From contig JAADEQ010000046.1 in NCBI GenBank assembly GCA_013153345.1, forward strand, positions 1 through 10,652: DNA of 10,652 nucleotides. The letters are read 5' to 3'. Positions within the stretch are counted from its first letter, which is position 1. Each line of letters begins with the position of its first letter. The notes under the pieces are model-generated. The model was not told the origin of the DNA. It worked only from the letters and a program-made list of their open reading frames with translations, and searched no databases. This document shows positions 1-6,240 of this stretch, piece after piece. The translations under genes and the position numbers were made by a program. The stretch is from Campylobacterota bacterium. GTDB lineage: Bacteria > Campylobacterota > Campylobacteria > Campylobacterales > Sulfurovaceae.

Positions 1-56
1 AGGGTGAGTTTAGTTATGAGATTGATGATGATTTTGATTTAAAAAAGATAAGCTTT
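1..56. repeat. Inverted copy of bases 266-321 at the window edge
   Basis: Bases 1-56 are the reverse complement of bases 266-321, with a single mismatch (base 14 is T where pairing with G308 predicts C). Identity stops at 56/57, right after the palindrome AAGCTT (50-55, partner 267-272). Read on the plus strand, the copy encodes the same residues as 111-128 of the minus-strand gene at 14-649, and the mismatch is synonymous (AGC to AGT). The two arms are 209 bases apart. A fold-back join at a short palindrome is typical of amplification or ligation chimeras at contig ends, and AAGCTT is also the HindIII site. A genuine inverted duplication is possible. The repeat itself is certain; its origin is inferred. 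Confidence 0.9.
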
Positions 57-649
57 TCTAAAATTTTAACTCCACTCTCTTTATCCTCTTTTACAATATA
101 TAACTCATCTCTTACTAGCTGAGGCTCAAATATAAAATCTTCAAACTCAAGCTCTTCTCCATCATACTTTAGACTATCAATAATAATGCTATCGCAAAAT
201 GTTTGAAGATAGCTCTCTCTTAAAACATCAAATTGGTCAAAATTTAGTGAGCAATCAATATAATCAAAGCTTATCTTTTTTAAATCAAAATCATCATCAA
301 TCTCATAGCTAAACTCACCCTCACCTTTATAGTGGCGAAATAGATATATATCTCCCTCTTCATCCTCACTCAAATCTATTAGCTCTAAAAACTCTCTATT
401 TACTAAATTAAAATCTCTCTCCTCAATAATCTCCCCATCAATCTCTATCTCCACATTATCAAGTGAAGCCAACTTTATCTCAGTTGGCAATACCAATGAG
501 TCTAACTCCCCACTCTCTAATAAATCTTGAACCACCTCATATAGCTCCTCTATCTTATACTCTGAATCTGGATTTAGACTCTTTAGACCAGTTGAGATAT
601 TATAAAAGTTTAAATTATCCAACTCTCCTCTAACAATCAATAAAGCCAT
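14..649 (-). CDS. Unidentified acidic protein, C-terminus probably artefactual
   Basis: I do not recognise this 211-residue protein. It starts at ATG 649 behind AAAAGGA six bases upstream, and has its own TATAAT box. About 26% of residues are Asp or Glu, with far fewer Lys/Arg, so it should be strongly acidic. There is no signal peptide, membrane segment or cysteine cluster (two Cys only). The pattern of alternating hydrophobic and acidic residues (for example VEIEIDGEIIEE near 66-77) suggests beta-rich structure, and it is probably cytoplasmic. It is the last gene of the minus-strand run, 73 bases after murC. Residues 199-211 are encoded inside the inverted copy at 1-56, and the stop codon (14-16) exists only because of the single mismatch there. 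The genuine protein therefore probably has a different C-terminus. The reading frame is convincing up to about residue 198. Confidence 0.75.
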   Translation of the reverse strand: MALLIVRGELDNLNFYNISTGLKSLNPDSEYKIEELYEVVQDLLESGELDSLVLPTEIKLASLDNVEIEIDGEIIEERDFNLVNREFLELIDLSEDEEGDIYLFRHYKGEGEFSYEIDDDFDLKKISFDYIDCSLNFDQFDVLRESYLQTFCDSIIIDSLKYDGEELEFEDFIFEPQLVRDELYIVKEDKESGVKILEKLIFFKSKSSSIS

Positions 650-675
650 TAGCTATCCTTTTAAAAATTTTTGCA

Positions 676-681
676 ATTATA
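676..681 (-). promoter_or_regulatory. Candidate -10 box for the acidic-protein gene
   Basis: The minus strand carries TATAAT 27 bases upstream of the ATG at 649, which leaves room for a leader of about 20 bases containing AAAAGGA. There is no well-spaced -35 hexamer: TTGATA lies 20 bases upstream of the box. Weak -35 conservation is usual for sigma-70 promoters in this phylum. The gene may also be read through from murC. Confidence 0.45.
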
Positions 682-709
682 CTATATTGCCTTTGGCTTT
701 TTATCAACA

Positions 710-729
710 AAAGTAGCATAAACTACTTT
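710..729 (-). terminator. Small hairpin at the murC stop codon
   Basis: A perfect 7-bp inverted repeat (AAAGTAG at 729-723, CTACTTT at 716-710) with a 6-base loop overlaps the murC stop codon TAG. The minus-strand RNA continues as UGUUGAU, so the U tract is short and interrupted. It could be a weak or partial terminator between murC and the downstream acidic-protein gene, or a 3' end stabiliser. Confidence 0.3.
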
Positions 730-2039
730 ATGCCTCTAATTTGATAGGTAATATCTCCTGCTCCAAATGCCACTACCACCCCATTATTATATGTTTTTAT
801 GCTATTGCCCTCTTTATCTAAAATATATATTTTATTATCTTTTTTTGTAACCCTATTTGCCATAATTGGATTATACTCTTTGAAGGCCTCTTCTAAATTA
901 ATCTCTCTTTTTTCTTCTCCAGCTGCCCAAATTGGCAAGATTGTTAACTCATCAACCCCTTCAAAAGCCTTAACAAACCCCTCTAAATTATCAGCAGTTC
1001 TACTATATTTATGAGGCTGCCAAATTGCATATACCCTATCAATTCCTAAAGCTTTAGCATAATCAAAAACCCCTTTTAGAGTCGCTTTAATCTCAGTTGG
1101 ATGGTGGCCATAATCATCAATTACTATTAAATTATCATTTTGAATAATATCAAAGCGCTTCTTTATACCTTTATAGTTTAATAGATTCTTCCTAATAGCT
1201 TCAATATCCTCTCCACTATTTAGAGCTGCTAATATAGCTAAGGCTGCATCAACTGCTAGATGATATCCAAACCCATATACTCTAAACTCTCCAAAATCTC
1301 TTAGATTAAATTTTGTATAAGGGAGCTTATCAATTAAGATATACTCCACATCTTTTATATCTTTTGAGGGCTCTAAATAGATATTTTCTAAATCATTTTG
1401 GTTTGATAAAAACTCATCTTCTCCATTTAAGACTCTAATATCTGCTAACTCTAAAAAATCTCTATATGCTTGATAGAATCTATCATAATCATACTCATAA
1501 TACTCCATATGCTCTGGCTCAACATTAGTAACCACTGCTAAGTGAGGATTTGAGTTTAAAAAGCTAGCATCTGACTCATCAGCTTCAAATACCACCTTTT
1601 TACTCTTTGAGGTTCTTACATTTGAGTTAAACTCCTTGCTAATTGCCCCAATTAAAGCGTTGCTATCTGGCATAATTGAGGCTAAAATTGCTGAGGTTGT
1701 GCTCTTTCCATGAGCCCCTGCAACTGCAAATACCTCAAAATCTTTTAAGATAAACTTTAGCGCCTCTTTTCTTGGAATTATCTTTATTCCAAGCTCTTTT
1801 GCCTTTTGATACTCTACATTATCTGGTTTTATTACAGCAGAATAGATTACTAAATCAGCCCCATTTACTGCATCTGGATGGTGTGGGATTGTAATTGAGG
1901 CGTTATAGTTTTGCTCTAAATCTTTAGTAATCTCTGTTTGGGCAATATCACTCCCGCTAATTTTGTGTCCAAAGCCTGCAAGAAATTTTGCTAAGGCTGA
2001 GAGTCCTATTCCACCTATTCCTATAAAGTGAATATGCAT
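723..2039 (-). CDS. murC: UDP-N-acetylmuramate--L-alanine ligase
   Basis: MurC performs the ATP-dependent addition of L-alanine to UDP-N-acetylmuramic acid, the first step of the peptidoglycan stem peptide, in the cytoplasm. The protein is 438 residues, a normal length. It shows the three Mur ligase domains: an N-terminal UDP-binding Rossmann part with GIGGIG (about 6-11), a central ATPase part with the P-loop AGAHGKSTT (108-116), EADESD (152-157) and NVEPEH, and a C-terminal part with DDYGHHPTE (308-316) and WQPHKYSRT. The usual GxHNxxN motif appears as GYHLAVD (about 258-264), lacking both Asn. I chose ATG 2039 over the in-frame GTG at 2042: the ATG shares one base with the upstream TGA (TGATG), and AAGGAAG is correctly spaced for it. 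It is translationally coupled to the 198-residue protein and lies in an operon with dapC. Confidence 0.96.
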   Translation of the reverse strand: MHIHFIGIGGIGLSALAKFLAGFGHKISGSDIAQTEITKDLEQNYNASITIPHHPDAVNGADLVIYSAVIKPDNVEYQKAKELGIKIIPRKEALKFILKDFEVFAVAGAHGKSTTSAILASIMPDSNALIGAISKEFNSNVRTSKSKKVVFEADESDASFLNSNPHLAVVTNVEPEHMEYYEYDYDRFYQAYRDFLELADIRVLNGEDEFLSNQNDLENIYLEPSKDIKDVEYILIDKLPYTKFNLRDFGEFRVYGFGYHLAVDAALAILAALNSGEDIEAIRKNLLNYKGIKKRFDIIQNDNLIVIDDYGHHPTEIKATLKGVFDYAKALGIDRVYAIWQPHKYSRTADNLEGFVKAFEGVDELTILPIWAAGEEKREINLEEAFKEYNPIMANRVTKKDNKIYILDKEGNSIKTYNNGVVVAFGAGDITYQIRGIK

Positions 2040-2635
2040 CACTCTTCCTTATTAGCTTCATTTAGCTTCTCAAGTCTCTTTTTGAGCTTAGAGACGCTAT
2101 CTTTAAACATCTGAAGCAAAATATCAACAGGCTGGACAAAATCGGTTGTAAATACACTCTTTGGATTTTCAAAATTGCTCTCATCAATCTTTGCTAACTT
2201 ATTAAAAAAATCCTCAAAGCTATACCCACTATCAATTGCAGCTGCATGAACCATCATCGCATCTTTTACCTCAAAATCCTCAATAGTGTGATAGAGGGCT
2301 AAAAATAGCTCAATTGCACTCTTTAAATCATTTTCACTAAACTTTTGAATTGCAAACTCATATATTCCTCTTGCTGCTGCCCAATCTTCAGGGTTATTTA
2401 AATCAAGCTTCTCACCCTTTTCTAATTTTTGAGCAATTGTACTAAAGGAGCCATCAACTATCTTTTGAAATAGCTCATTAATCTTATCCTCACCCTCTTG
2501 CAAAGCCAAATAGATATCTAAGAGTTGATAGGTCTTTGCTAAAGAGTTGCTACTTTTTACCTCCTCTTCTAAACTCTTTACCATCTCCTTAAACTCAGGA
2601 TTACTCTTTAACTCTTCAATATTAATCTCTTCCAT
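2039..2635 (-). CDS. Unidentified helical protein between dapC and murC
   Basis: I cannot assign a function to this 198-residue protein. It looks entirely alpha-helical, soluble and cytoplasmic: no signal peptide, no membrane segment, no cysteine, and long charged amphipathic stretches at the N-terminus (1-35) and C-terminus (about 175-198, with KLKKRLEKLNEANKEE resembling a short coiled coil). The middle contains DWAAARGIYEFAIQKF and VKDAMMVHAAAIDSGYSFEDF, which could be a helical-repeat-like core, though I see no named repeat. The start at ATG 2635 is backed by AGGAGAG within dapC. It overlaps dapC by 14 bases and shares the A of its TGA with murC ATG, so all three should be made together. 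That context suggests, but does not show, a link to cell-wall precursor synthesis. Confidence 0.85.
   Translation of the reverse strand: MEEINIEELKSNPEFKEMVKSLEEEVKSSNSLAKTYQLLDIYLALQEGEDKINELFQKIVDGSFSTIAQKLEKGEKLDLNNPEDWAAARGIYEFAIQKFSENDLKSAIELFLALYHTIEDFEVKDAMMVHAAAIDSGYSFEDFFNKLAKIDESNFENPKSVFTTDFVQPVDILLQMFKDSVSKLKKRLEKLNEANKEE
2044..2050 (-). promoter_or_regulatory. Ribosome binding site deciding the murC start
   Basis: AAGGAAG lies inside the end of the upstream gene. Its AGGA core is six bases from ATG 2039 but only three from the alternative GTG 2042, so initiation at the ATG is favoured. Confidence 0.65.
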
Positions 2636-3758
2636 AAAACTCTCCTAAAAATTTTTTTATTCTCAAAGCTGCCTCTTTGATAATCTTTGGCTCATATACC
2701 AAAGCTAAGCGCCAATAATCTTTGCCAGCTCCTTCTCTTCCCAAAAACTCCCCTGGAAGCACTTTGATATTATACCTTTTATAGAGCTCCTTTGCCCCTT
2801 TTAGGGCATCTTTGACCTCTAGCCATATATAAAAAGTTGCCTTTGGAGTAGGAATCTCAAAGATATTGGCTGCAATTTGAAGATTTTTATTATAAATCTC
2901 TCTAAAATAGGCTGCCTTATTATCATCCATCCAACCAGCTGCAGCCCCCTTTTGAAGAGGCAAAGGGATTGCTGCTCCAACATAGGTTCTATAGCGAAGA
3001 TAATCTTTTAAGATATCTTTATCTCCTGCAATAAAGCCACTTCTAACTCCAGGAGCTGAGCTTCTTTTAGAAAGAGAGTTTACCACTAAGATATTTTTAA
3101 AATCTCTATTTCCAGCCTCAATAGCAGCATTTAATAAAGATGGCAAAGGCTCTTTATTATATAAATCGATATAACACTCATCATTTAAAAGAACAAAATC
3201 AAACTCTTTTGCAGCCTCAACCCATCTCTTTAGCTCCTCTAAATTTAAGGCTGAGGCGGTTGGGTTATTTGGGGTATTTAAGATTACTAAATCAACATCT
3301 TTTAAATCGCTACTAATTTGGGGCTTGAAGCTATTTTCTTTTGTTAAAGTCAAATATTTAACTCTAGCTCTAGATGCAATTGCAGCCCCTTCATAGATTT
3401 GATAAAAAGGGTTTGGAAAGGCCATAGTAGGAGAGCTCTTTTGAGCAAGCAAAAATTGAGGAAAATTAAATAGAACCTCACGCGTCCCAAAGGTTGGAAT
3501 AATCTCATTTAACTCAAGCTCTATATTAAAATTTCTTCTTAAATAATCTCTTTGGGCCTCTTTTAAATACTCCTCTCCACTACTTTTTGGATATCTATTT
3601 AAGAGCTCAATATTTTTGCAAACCTCCTCTTTGATAAATGAAGGAGTTGGAAATTGAGGCTCTCCAATTGTTAAATTTATTTGCTTATACTCACTATTTG
3701 GAGTTATATCAGCTAGTAGTTCATTAAGTCTTTCAAATGGATACTTTTTAAACTTCAT
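2622..3758 (-). CDS. dapC: Succinyl-diaminopimelate aminotransferase (PLP, class I/II)
   Basis: This 378-residue fold-type I PLP aminotransferase has the complete active-site set: NTPNNPT (161-167, Asn165), LNDECY (191-196, Asp193 for the pyridine nitrogen), SLSKRSSAPGVRSGF (228-242, Schiff-base Lys231 and Arg239) and YWRLAL (Arg350 for the substrate carboxylate). The N-terminal part (LTIGEPQFPTP, NRYPKSSGEEYL, PTFGTREVLFNFPQF) matches, from memory, the Campylobacterota succinyl-diaminopimelate transaminases rather than general aspartate aminotransferases. It would transfer an amino group from glutamate to N-succinyl-2-amino-6-oxopimelate in lysine and meso-diaminopimelate synthesis. Co-transcription with murC fits supply of the peptidoglycan cross-linking residue. 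The start at ATG 3758 follows AAGGAAG. The family assignment is firm; the exact substrate is inferred from similarity and context. Confidence 0.88.
   Translation of the reverse strand: MKFKKYPFERLNELLADITPNSEYKQINLTIGEPQFPTPSFIKEEVCKNIELLNRYPKSSGEEYLKEAQRDYLRRNFNIELELNEIIPTFGTREVLFNFPQFLLAQKSSPTMAFPNPFYQIYEGAAIASRARVKYLTLTKENSFKPQISSDLKDVDLVILNTPNNPTASALNLEELKRWVEAAKEFDFVLLNDECYIDLYNKEPLPSLLNAAIEAGNRDFKNILVVNSLSKRSSAPGVRSGFIAGDKDILKDYLRYRTYVGAAIPLPLQKGAAAGWMDDNKAAYFREIYNKNLQIAANIFEIPTPKATFYIWLEVKDALKGAKELYKRYNIKVLPGEFLGREGAGKDYWRLALVYEPKIIKEAALRIKKFLGEFYGRD
2640..2646 (-). promoter_or_regulatory. Ribosome binding site inside the dapC 3' end
   Basis: AGGAGAG is a near-perfect Shine-Dalgarno sequence upstream of ATG 2635. 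It is embedded in the dapC coding sequence, and it confirms the start of the overlapping 198-residue gene. Confidence 0.7.
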
Positions 3759-3782
3759 AGGCTTCCTTGCTATTTTTATGAT

Positions 3783-3788
3783 ATTTTA
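3783..3788 (-). promoter_or_regulatory. Possible -10 box for the dapC operon
   Basis: TAAAAT on the minus strand lies about 25 bases upstream of the dapC start, leaving a short leader that contains AAGGAAG. No good -35 is visible. A promoter is expected in 3759-3881 because a terminator-like hairpin separates dapC from dxr. Confidence 0.3.
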
Positions 3789-3881
3789 CTACTTTGGAGT
3801 TGATAAAGAAGTTATGAAAAATCAATATCTCTTAAAAAATCTCTATTTTAACTATTTTTAAAAAAAAGGTGTCCTAAAAAG

Positions 3882-3910
3882 AAAATACTCCCACATTTTT
3901 GGAATATTTT
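3882..3910 (-). terminator. Probable intrinsic terminator of dxr
   Basis: In minus-strand RNA, AAAATATTCC (3910-3901) pairs with GGAGTATTTT (3891-3882) through a 9-base loop. One G-U pair is possible only on this strand (it would be C-A on the other). The stem is followed by CUUUUUAGG. It begins 13 bases after the dxr stop codon. The strand bias of the wobble and the U-rich tail support termination of dxr rather than of a plus-strand transcript. Confidence 0.55.
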
Positions 3911-3922
3911 TAAGAAGCCTCT

Positions 3923-5011
3923 CTAAAAAGTTTTATTTTTAACTAAACTATATACAAACTCTCTAACCTCTTTATCGAGTAAAAATATATCCTCTAAGCT
4001 CAAAACCTCAACCCCCTCAAACTCTTTATATGCTCTTAAAATAAGCTCCATCATATCAAAAAAGTAATATTCCCCTTTTATAAACCCCTCAATTGCTGCT
4101 TCATTTGCAGCATTTAATACAACTCCCATATCAGAACTATTTAAAAGGTGCTCTCTTATTTGCCAAAGAGGATACTTTTTCTCATCAATCTTTTCAAATC
4201 TAATCTCCAACTCCAATAGATTTAGGGGCTCTAAAATAGGCTTTGTAACTCTATTTAAAAGAGCATATGCAATTGGTAATCTCATATCAGTTGAGCTAAG
4301 TTGAGCTGTAGTTGAACCATCAATAAACTCAACTAAAGCATGAACTTTTGAGCTTCTCTCAACTACTGCATCAATATCTTTAGTATCAAATAGCCATCTA
4401 GCCTCTAGTAGCTCAAATAGCTTATTTACCATTGAAGCGCTATCTATTGTTATCTTTTGACCCATTGACCAATTTGGATGCTTTAGCGCATCTTCCAATT
4501 TTGCCTCTTTTACTCTTTTAATATCCCAATCCCTAAAGGCTCCCCCACTTGCAGTAATAATTAATCTTTTTGGCTTCTTTTTCCCATCAAGCAGATACCA
4601 AAGCCCAAAATGCTCACTATCAATAGGAGTTATCTTTGTAGTATTTAAAAACTTTCCAGCAACAACTAAAGACTCTTTATTAGCTAGGGCTAAATCTCTA
4701 TTTAACTCTAGCGCTTTTAGAGTGGGTTTTAATCCAGCAAAACCAACTAAAGCATTAACAACTTTTTTAGAGCTGCTTTGCTCAAGAAGCTCCAATATAC
4801 CCTCTTCTTTTACAAAGACTCTATTATGCTCTACTAACTCTTTTTTACTCTCATCCCCAATTGCTACCAATGAGGGCTTAAACTCTTTAATTTGTCTATT
4901 TAATAGCTCAATATTTCCATTTGCCACTAATGCTTCTACTTTTAGATTAAACTCTCTTGCTATATTTAATGTATTTACTCCAATTGAGCCTGTTGAACCA
5001 AGAACTACCAT
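3923..5011 (-). CDS. dxr: 1-deoxy-D-xylulose 5-phosphate reductoisomerase
   Basis: Dxr converts 1-deoxy-D-xylulose 5-phosphate with NADPH and a divalent metal to 2-C-methyl-D-erythritol 4-phosphate, the committed step of the MEP isoprenoid pathway. The 362-residue protein has the NADPH loop GSTGSIG (5-11), LANKESLV (109-116), metal ligands in PIDSEHFGLW (Asp131, Glu133) and MVNKLFELLEARWLF (Glu200), the substrate loop ASGGAFRD (154-161), HPNWSMGQKITIDSASM, and the helical C-terminal domain including AANEAAIEGF. Its length is typical of this phylum. ATG 5011 is the only possible start: it has AGAGGGG in front and an in-frame TAA four codons upstream. It is monocistronic here, with its own promoter and terminator. 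The cdsA gene that often precedes dxr in related genomes is absent from this position. Confidence 0.97.
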   Translation of the reverse strand: MVVLGSTGSIGVNTLNIAREFNLKVEALVANGNIELLNRQIKEFKPSLVAIGDESKKELVEHNRVFVKEEGILELLEQSSSKKVVNALVGFAGLKPTLKALELNRDLALANKESLVVAGKFLNTTKITPIDSEHFGLWYLLDGKKKPKRLIITASGGAFRDWDIKRVKEAKLEDALKHPNWSMGQKITIDSASMVNKLFELLEARWLFDTKDIDAVVERSSKVHALVEFIDGSTTAQLSSTDMRLPIAYALLNRVTKPILEPLNLLELEIRFEKIDEKKYPLWQIREHLLNSSDMGVVLNAANEAAIEGFIKGEYYFFDMMELILRAYKEFEGVEVLSLEDIFLLDKEVREFVYSLVKNKTF

Positions 5012-5049
5012 ATCCCCTCTTTAAAGACAATTACTTTATAATTAGAGGC

Positions 5050-5078
5050 ATTGTATCAATTTTTTGATATGGTGTCAA
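5050..5078 (-). promoter_or_regulatory. Near-consensus sigma-70 promoter of dxr, with internal palindrome
   Basis: Minus strand: TTGACA (5078-5073), exactly 17 bases, then TACAAT (5055-5050). The expected transcription start is near 5043, giving a leader of about 32 bases to ATG 5011. The spacer holds a perfect inverted repeat, TATCAA-4-TTGATA (5054-5069), which overlaps the -10 edge and could be a repressor operator. It could equally be an accident of AT-rich sequence. The promoter is well supported by the hexamers and spacing; the operator is a guess. Confidence 0.65.
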
Positions 5079-5087
5079 TTAAAATCC

Positions 5088-5124
5088 AAAATAGATACTC
5101 TCTTTGAAAAAAGTTATCTATTTT
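5088..5124. repeat. Perfect 10-bp inverted repeat between dxr and tsaD
   Basis: AAAATAGATA (5088-5097) and TATCTATTTT (5115-5124) are exact inverted copies around 17 bases. Two more pairs (CT/AG) can form if T5114 bulges. It lies upstream of the dxr -35 and about 100 bases before tsaD. It may be a protein-binding site or an RNA hairpin; only two of the ten pairs are G-C. Confidence 0.6.
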
Positions 5125-5178
5125 ATAAAAAATATCACGATTTGAAATATTATTGAATTTGGATGAGAGAATTTAAGA

Positions 5179-5184
5179 TAAAAT
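5179..5184 (+). promoter_or_regulatory. Possible -10 box for tsaD
   Basis: TAAAAT lies 42 bases before the tsaD ATG, leaving a leader of about 36 bases that retains the AAGGAA ribosome binding site (5215-5220). TTGAAT (5153-5158) is a poor -35 with a 20-base spacer. Some promoter is needed here because tsaD is the first plus-strand gene. Confidence 0.3.
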
Positions 5185-5226
5185 ATTACCCAAATCTTAA
5201 AAAAAAGATATAATAAGGAATAAAAT

Positions 5227-6240
5227 ATGGATTTAATTTTAAGTATAGAGAGCAGTTGTGATGATAGCTCAATTGCACTAACTGATATTAATAGCCTAAA
5301 AGTTATTAAACATCTAAAGCTCTCACAAGAAAAAGAGCATAAAAAATATGGAGGGGTGGTGCCAGAGCTTGCTAGTAGGTTACATGCAGCTGCTTTGCCA
5401 AAGCTTTTAGAGAAGTTTAAACCCTATTTTAAAGATATAAGAGCAGTTGCAGTAACAACTGAGCCAGGCCTTAGCGTCTCACTACATGAGGGGGTTATTA
5501 TGGCAAAGGCTATTAGTAGCTTTTTAGAGATTCCAATTATTAGTGTTAACCACCTAAAGGGGCATATCTACTCAACCTTTATTGAAAAAAAAGCAACCAC
5601 TCCTCTTCTTGCTCTACTCCTCTCAGGGGGTCATACCCAAATTATTAAAGTAAATAGCTATAAAGATATGGAGGTTTTAGCAACCACAATGGATGATAGT
5701 GTGGGAGAGGCGTATGATAAGGTTGCTAAGATGCTAAATTTAGGATATCCTGGAGGGCCAATTATTGAAAAGATAGCAAAAAAGGGAGATGAGAATAGAT
5801 TTAATTTTCCAATTCCACTTCAAAACTCTCCAAAAATAGCATTTTCACTCTCTGGGTTAAAAAATGCAGTTAGATTAAAAATTGAAGAGTTAGGGGGTCC
5901 AAATATGAGTGAGCAGGATAAGAGCGATATTGCAGCCTCCTTTCAAAAAGCAATCTTAAAACATCTTTTGCAAAAGAGTAAAAAGATATTTCAAAAGGAG
6001 AAAATTAAAGATTTTGTAATTGTAGGAGGGGTAGCTGCTAATAGATATATAAATGAGGGATTTAAGAGACTTTGCAAAGAGTTTGGTAAAAATATGCATC
6101 AAGTTAAACTTGAATATACCTCAGATAATGCAGCAATGATTGGAAGATGGGGAGTTGAGGCCTATAAAAACAAAGAGTTTAGCAAACTTGAAGAGATTAT
6201 TCCAAAGGCAACAAAAAAAGTATCTATAGGTAGGTTATAA
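5227..6240 (+). CDS. tsaD: tRNA N6-threonylcarbamoyladenosine (t6A37) synthase subunit TsaD
   Basis: TsaD (Kae1/YgjD/Gcp family) moves the threonylcarbamoyl group from TsaC-made threonylcarbamoyl-AMP to A37 of ANN-decoding tRNAs, working with TsaB and TsaE in bacteria. The protein is 337 residues, the usual length. It has the ASKHA-type fold signatures IESSCDDSS (7-15), metal-binding His109 and His113 in [16 protein letters not shown] (131-139), [15 protein letters not shown] (156-170), [22 protein letters not shown] and [10 protein letters not shown] with the metal ligand Asp300. ATG 5227 is preceded by AAGGAA at six bases. It heads the plus-strand half and shares its final base with the next gene. 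It was once annotated as a sialoglycoprotease (Gcp), which is obsolete. Confidence 0.96.
   Translation: MDLILSIESSCDDSSIALTDINSLKVIKHLKLSQEKEHKKYGGVVPELASRLHAAALPKLLEKFKPYFKDIRAVAVTTEPGLSVSLHEGVIMAKAISSFLEIPIISVNHLKGHIYSTFIEKKATTPLLALLLSGGHTQIIKVNSYKDMEVLATTMDDSVGEAYDKVAKMLNLGYPGGPIIEKIAKKGDENRFNFPIPLQNSPKIAFSLSGLKNAVRLKIEELGGPNMSEQDKSDIAASFQKAILKHLLQKSKKIFQKEKIKDFVIVGGVAANRYINEGFKRLCKEFGKNMHQVKLEYTSDNAAMIGRWGVEAYKNKEFSKLEEIIPKATKKVSIGRL

Noticed and set aside
1..56. A second, plus-strand paralog of the acidic-protein gene entering from the left
   Set aside because: The match ends abruptly at a palindrome shared with the facing gene and is identical but for one base, which fits a fold-back or ligation join better than a diverged paralog. 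It cannot be fully excluded from this window.
799..1014. Plus-strand open frame of 71 codons
   Set aside because: It lies wholly antisense to the MurC C-terminal domain, has low-complexity Ser/Leu content and no matching ribosome binding site.
2040..2042. GTG as the murC start, one codon upstream
   Set aside because: The AGGA core is only three bases away, while ATG 2039 has normal spacing and the typical TGATG overlap.
4722..5024. Plus-strand open frame of 100 codons
   Set aside because: It is antisense to the NADPH-binding end of dxr, whose motifs are unambiguous; its Ser/Thr-rich translation matches no family I know.
5209..5214. Exact TATAAT just before tsaD as its -10 box
   Set aside because: Transcription would begin about six bases before the ATG and drop the AAGGAA ribosome binding site, so the TAAAAT at 5179 is preferred. 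A leaderless transcript is not excluded.
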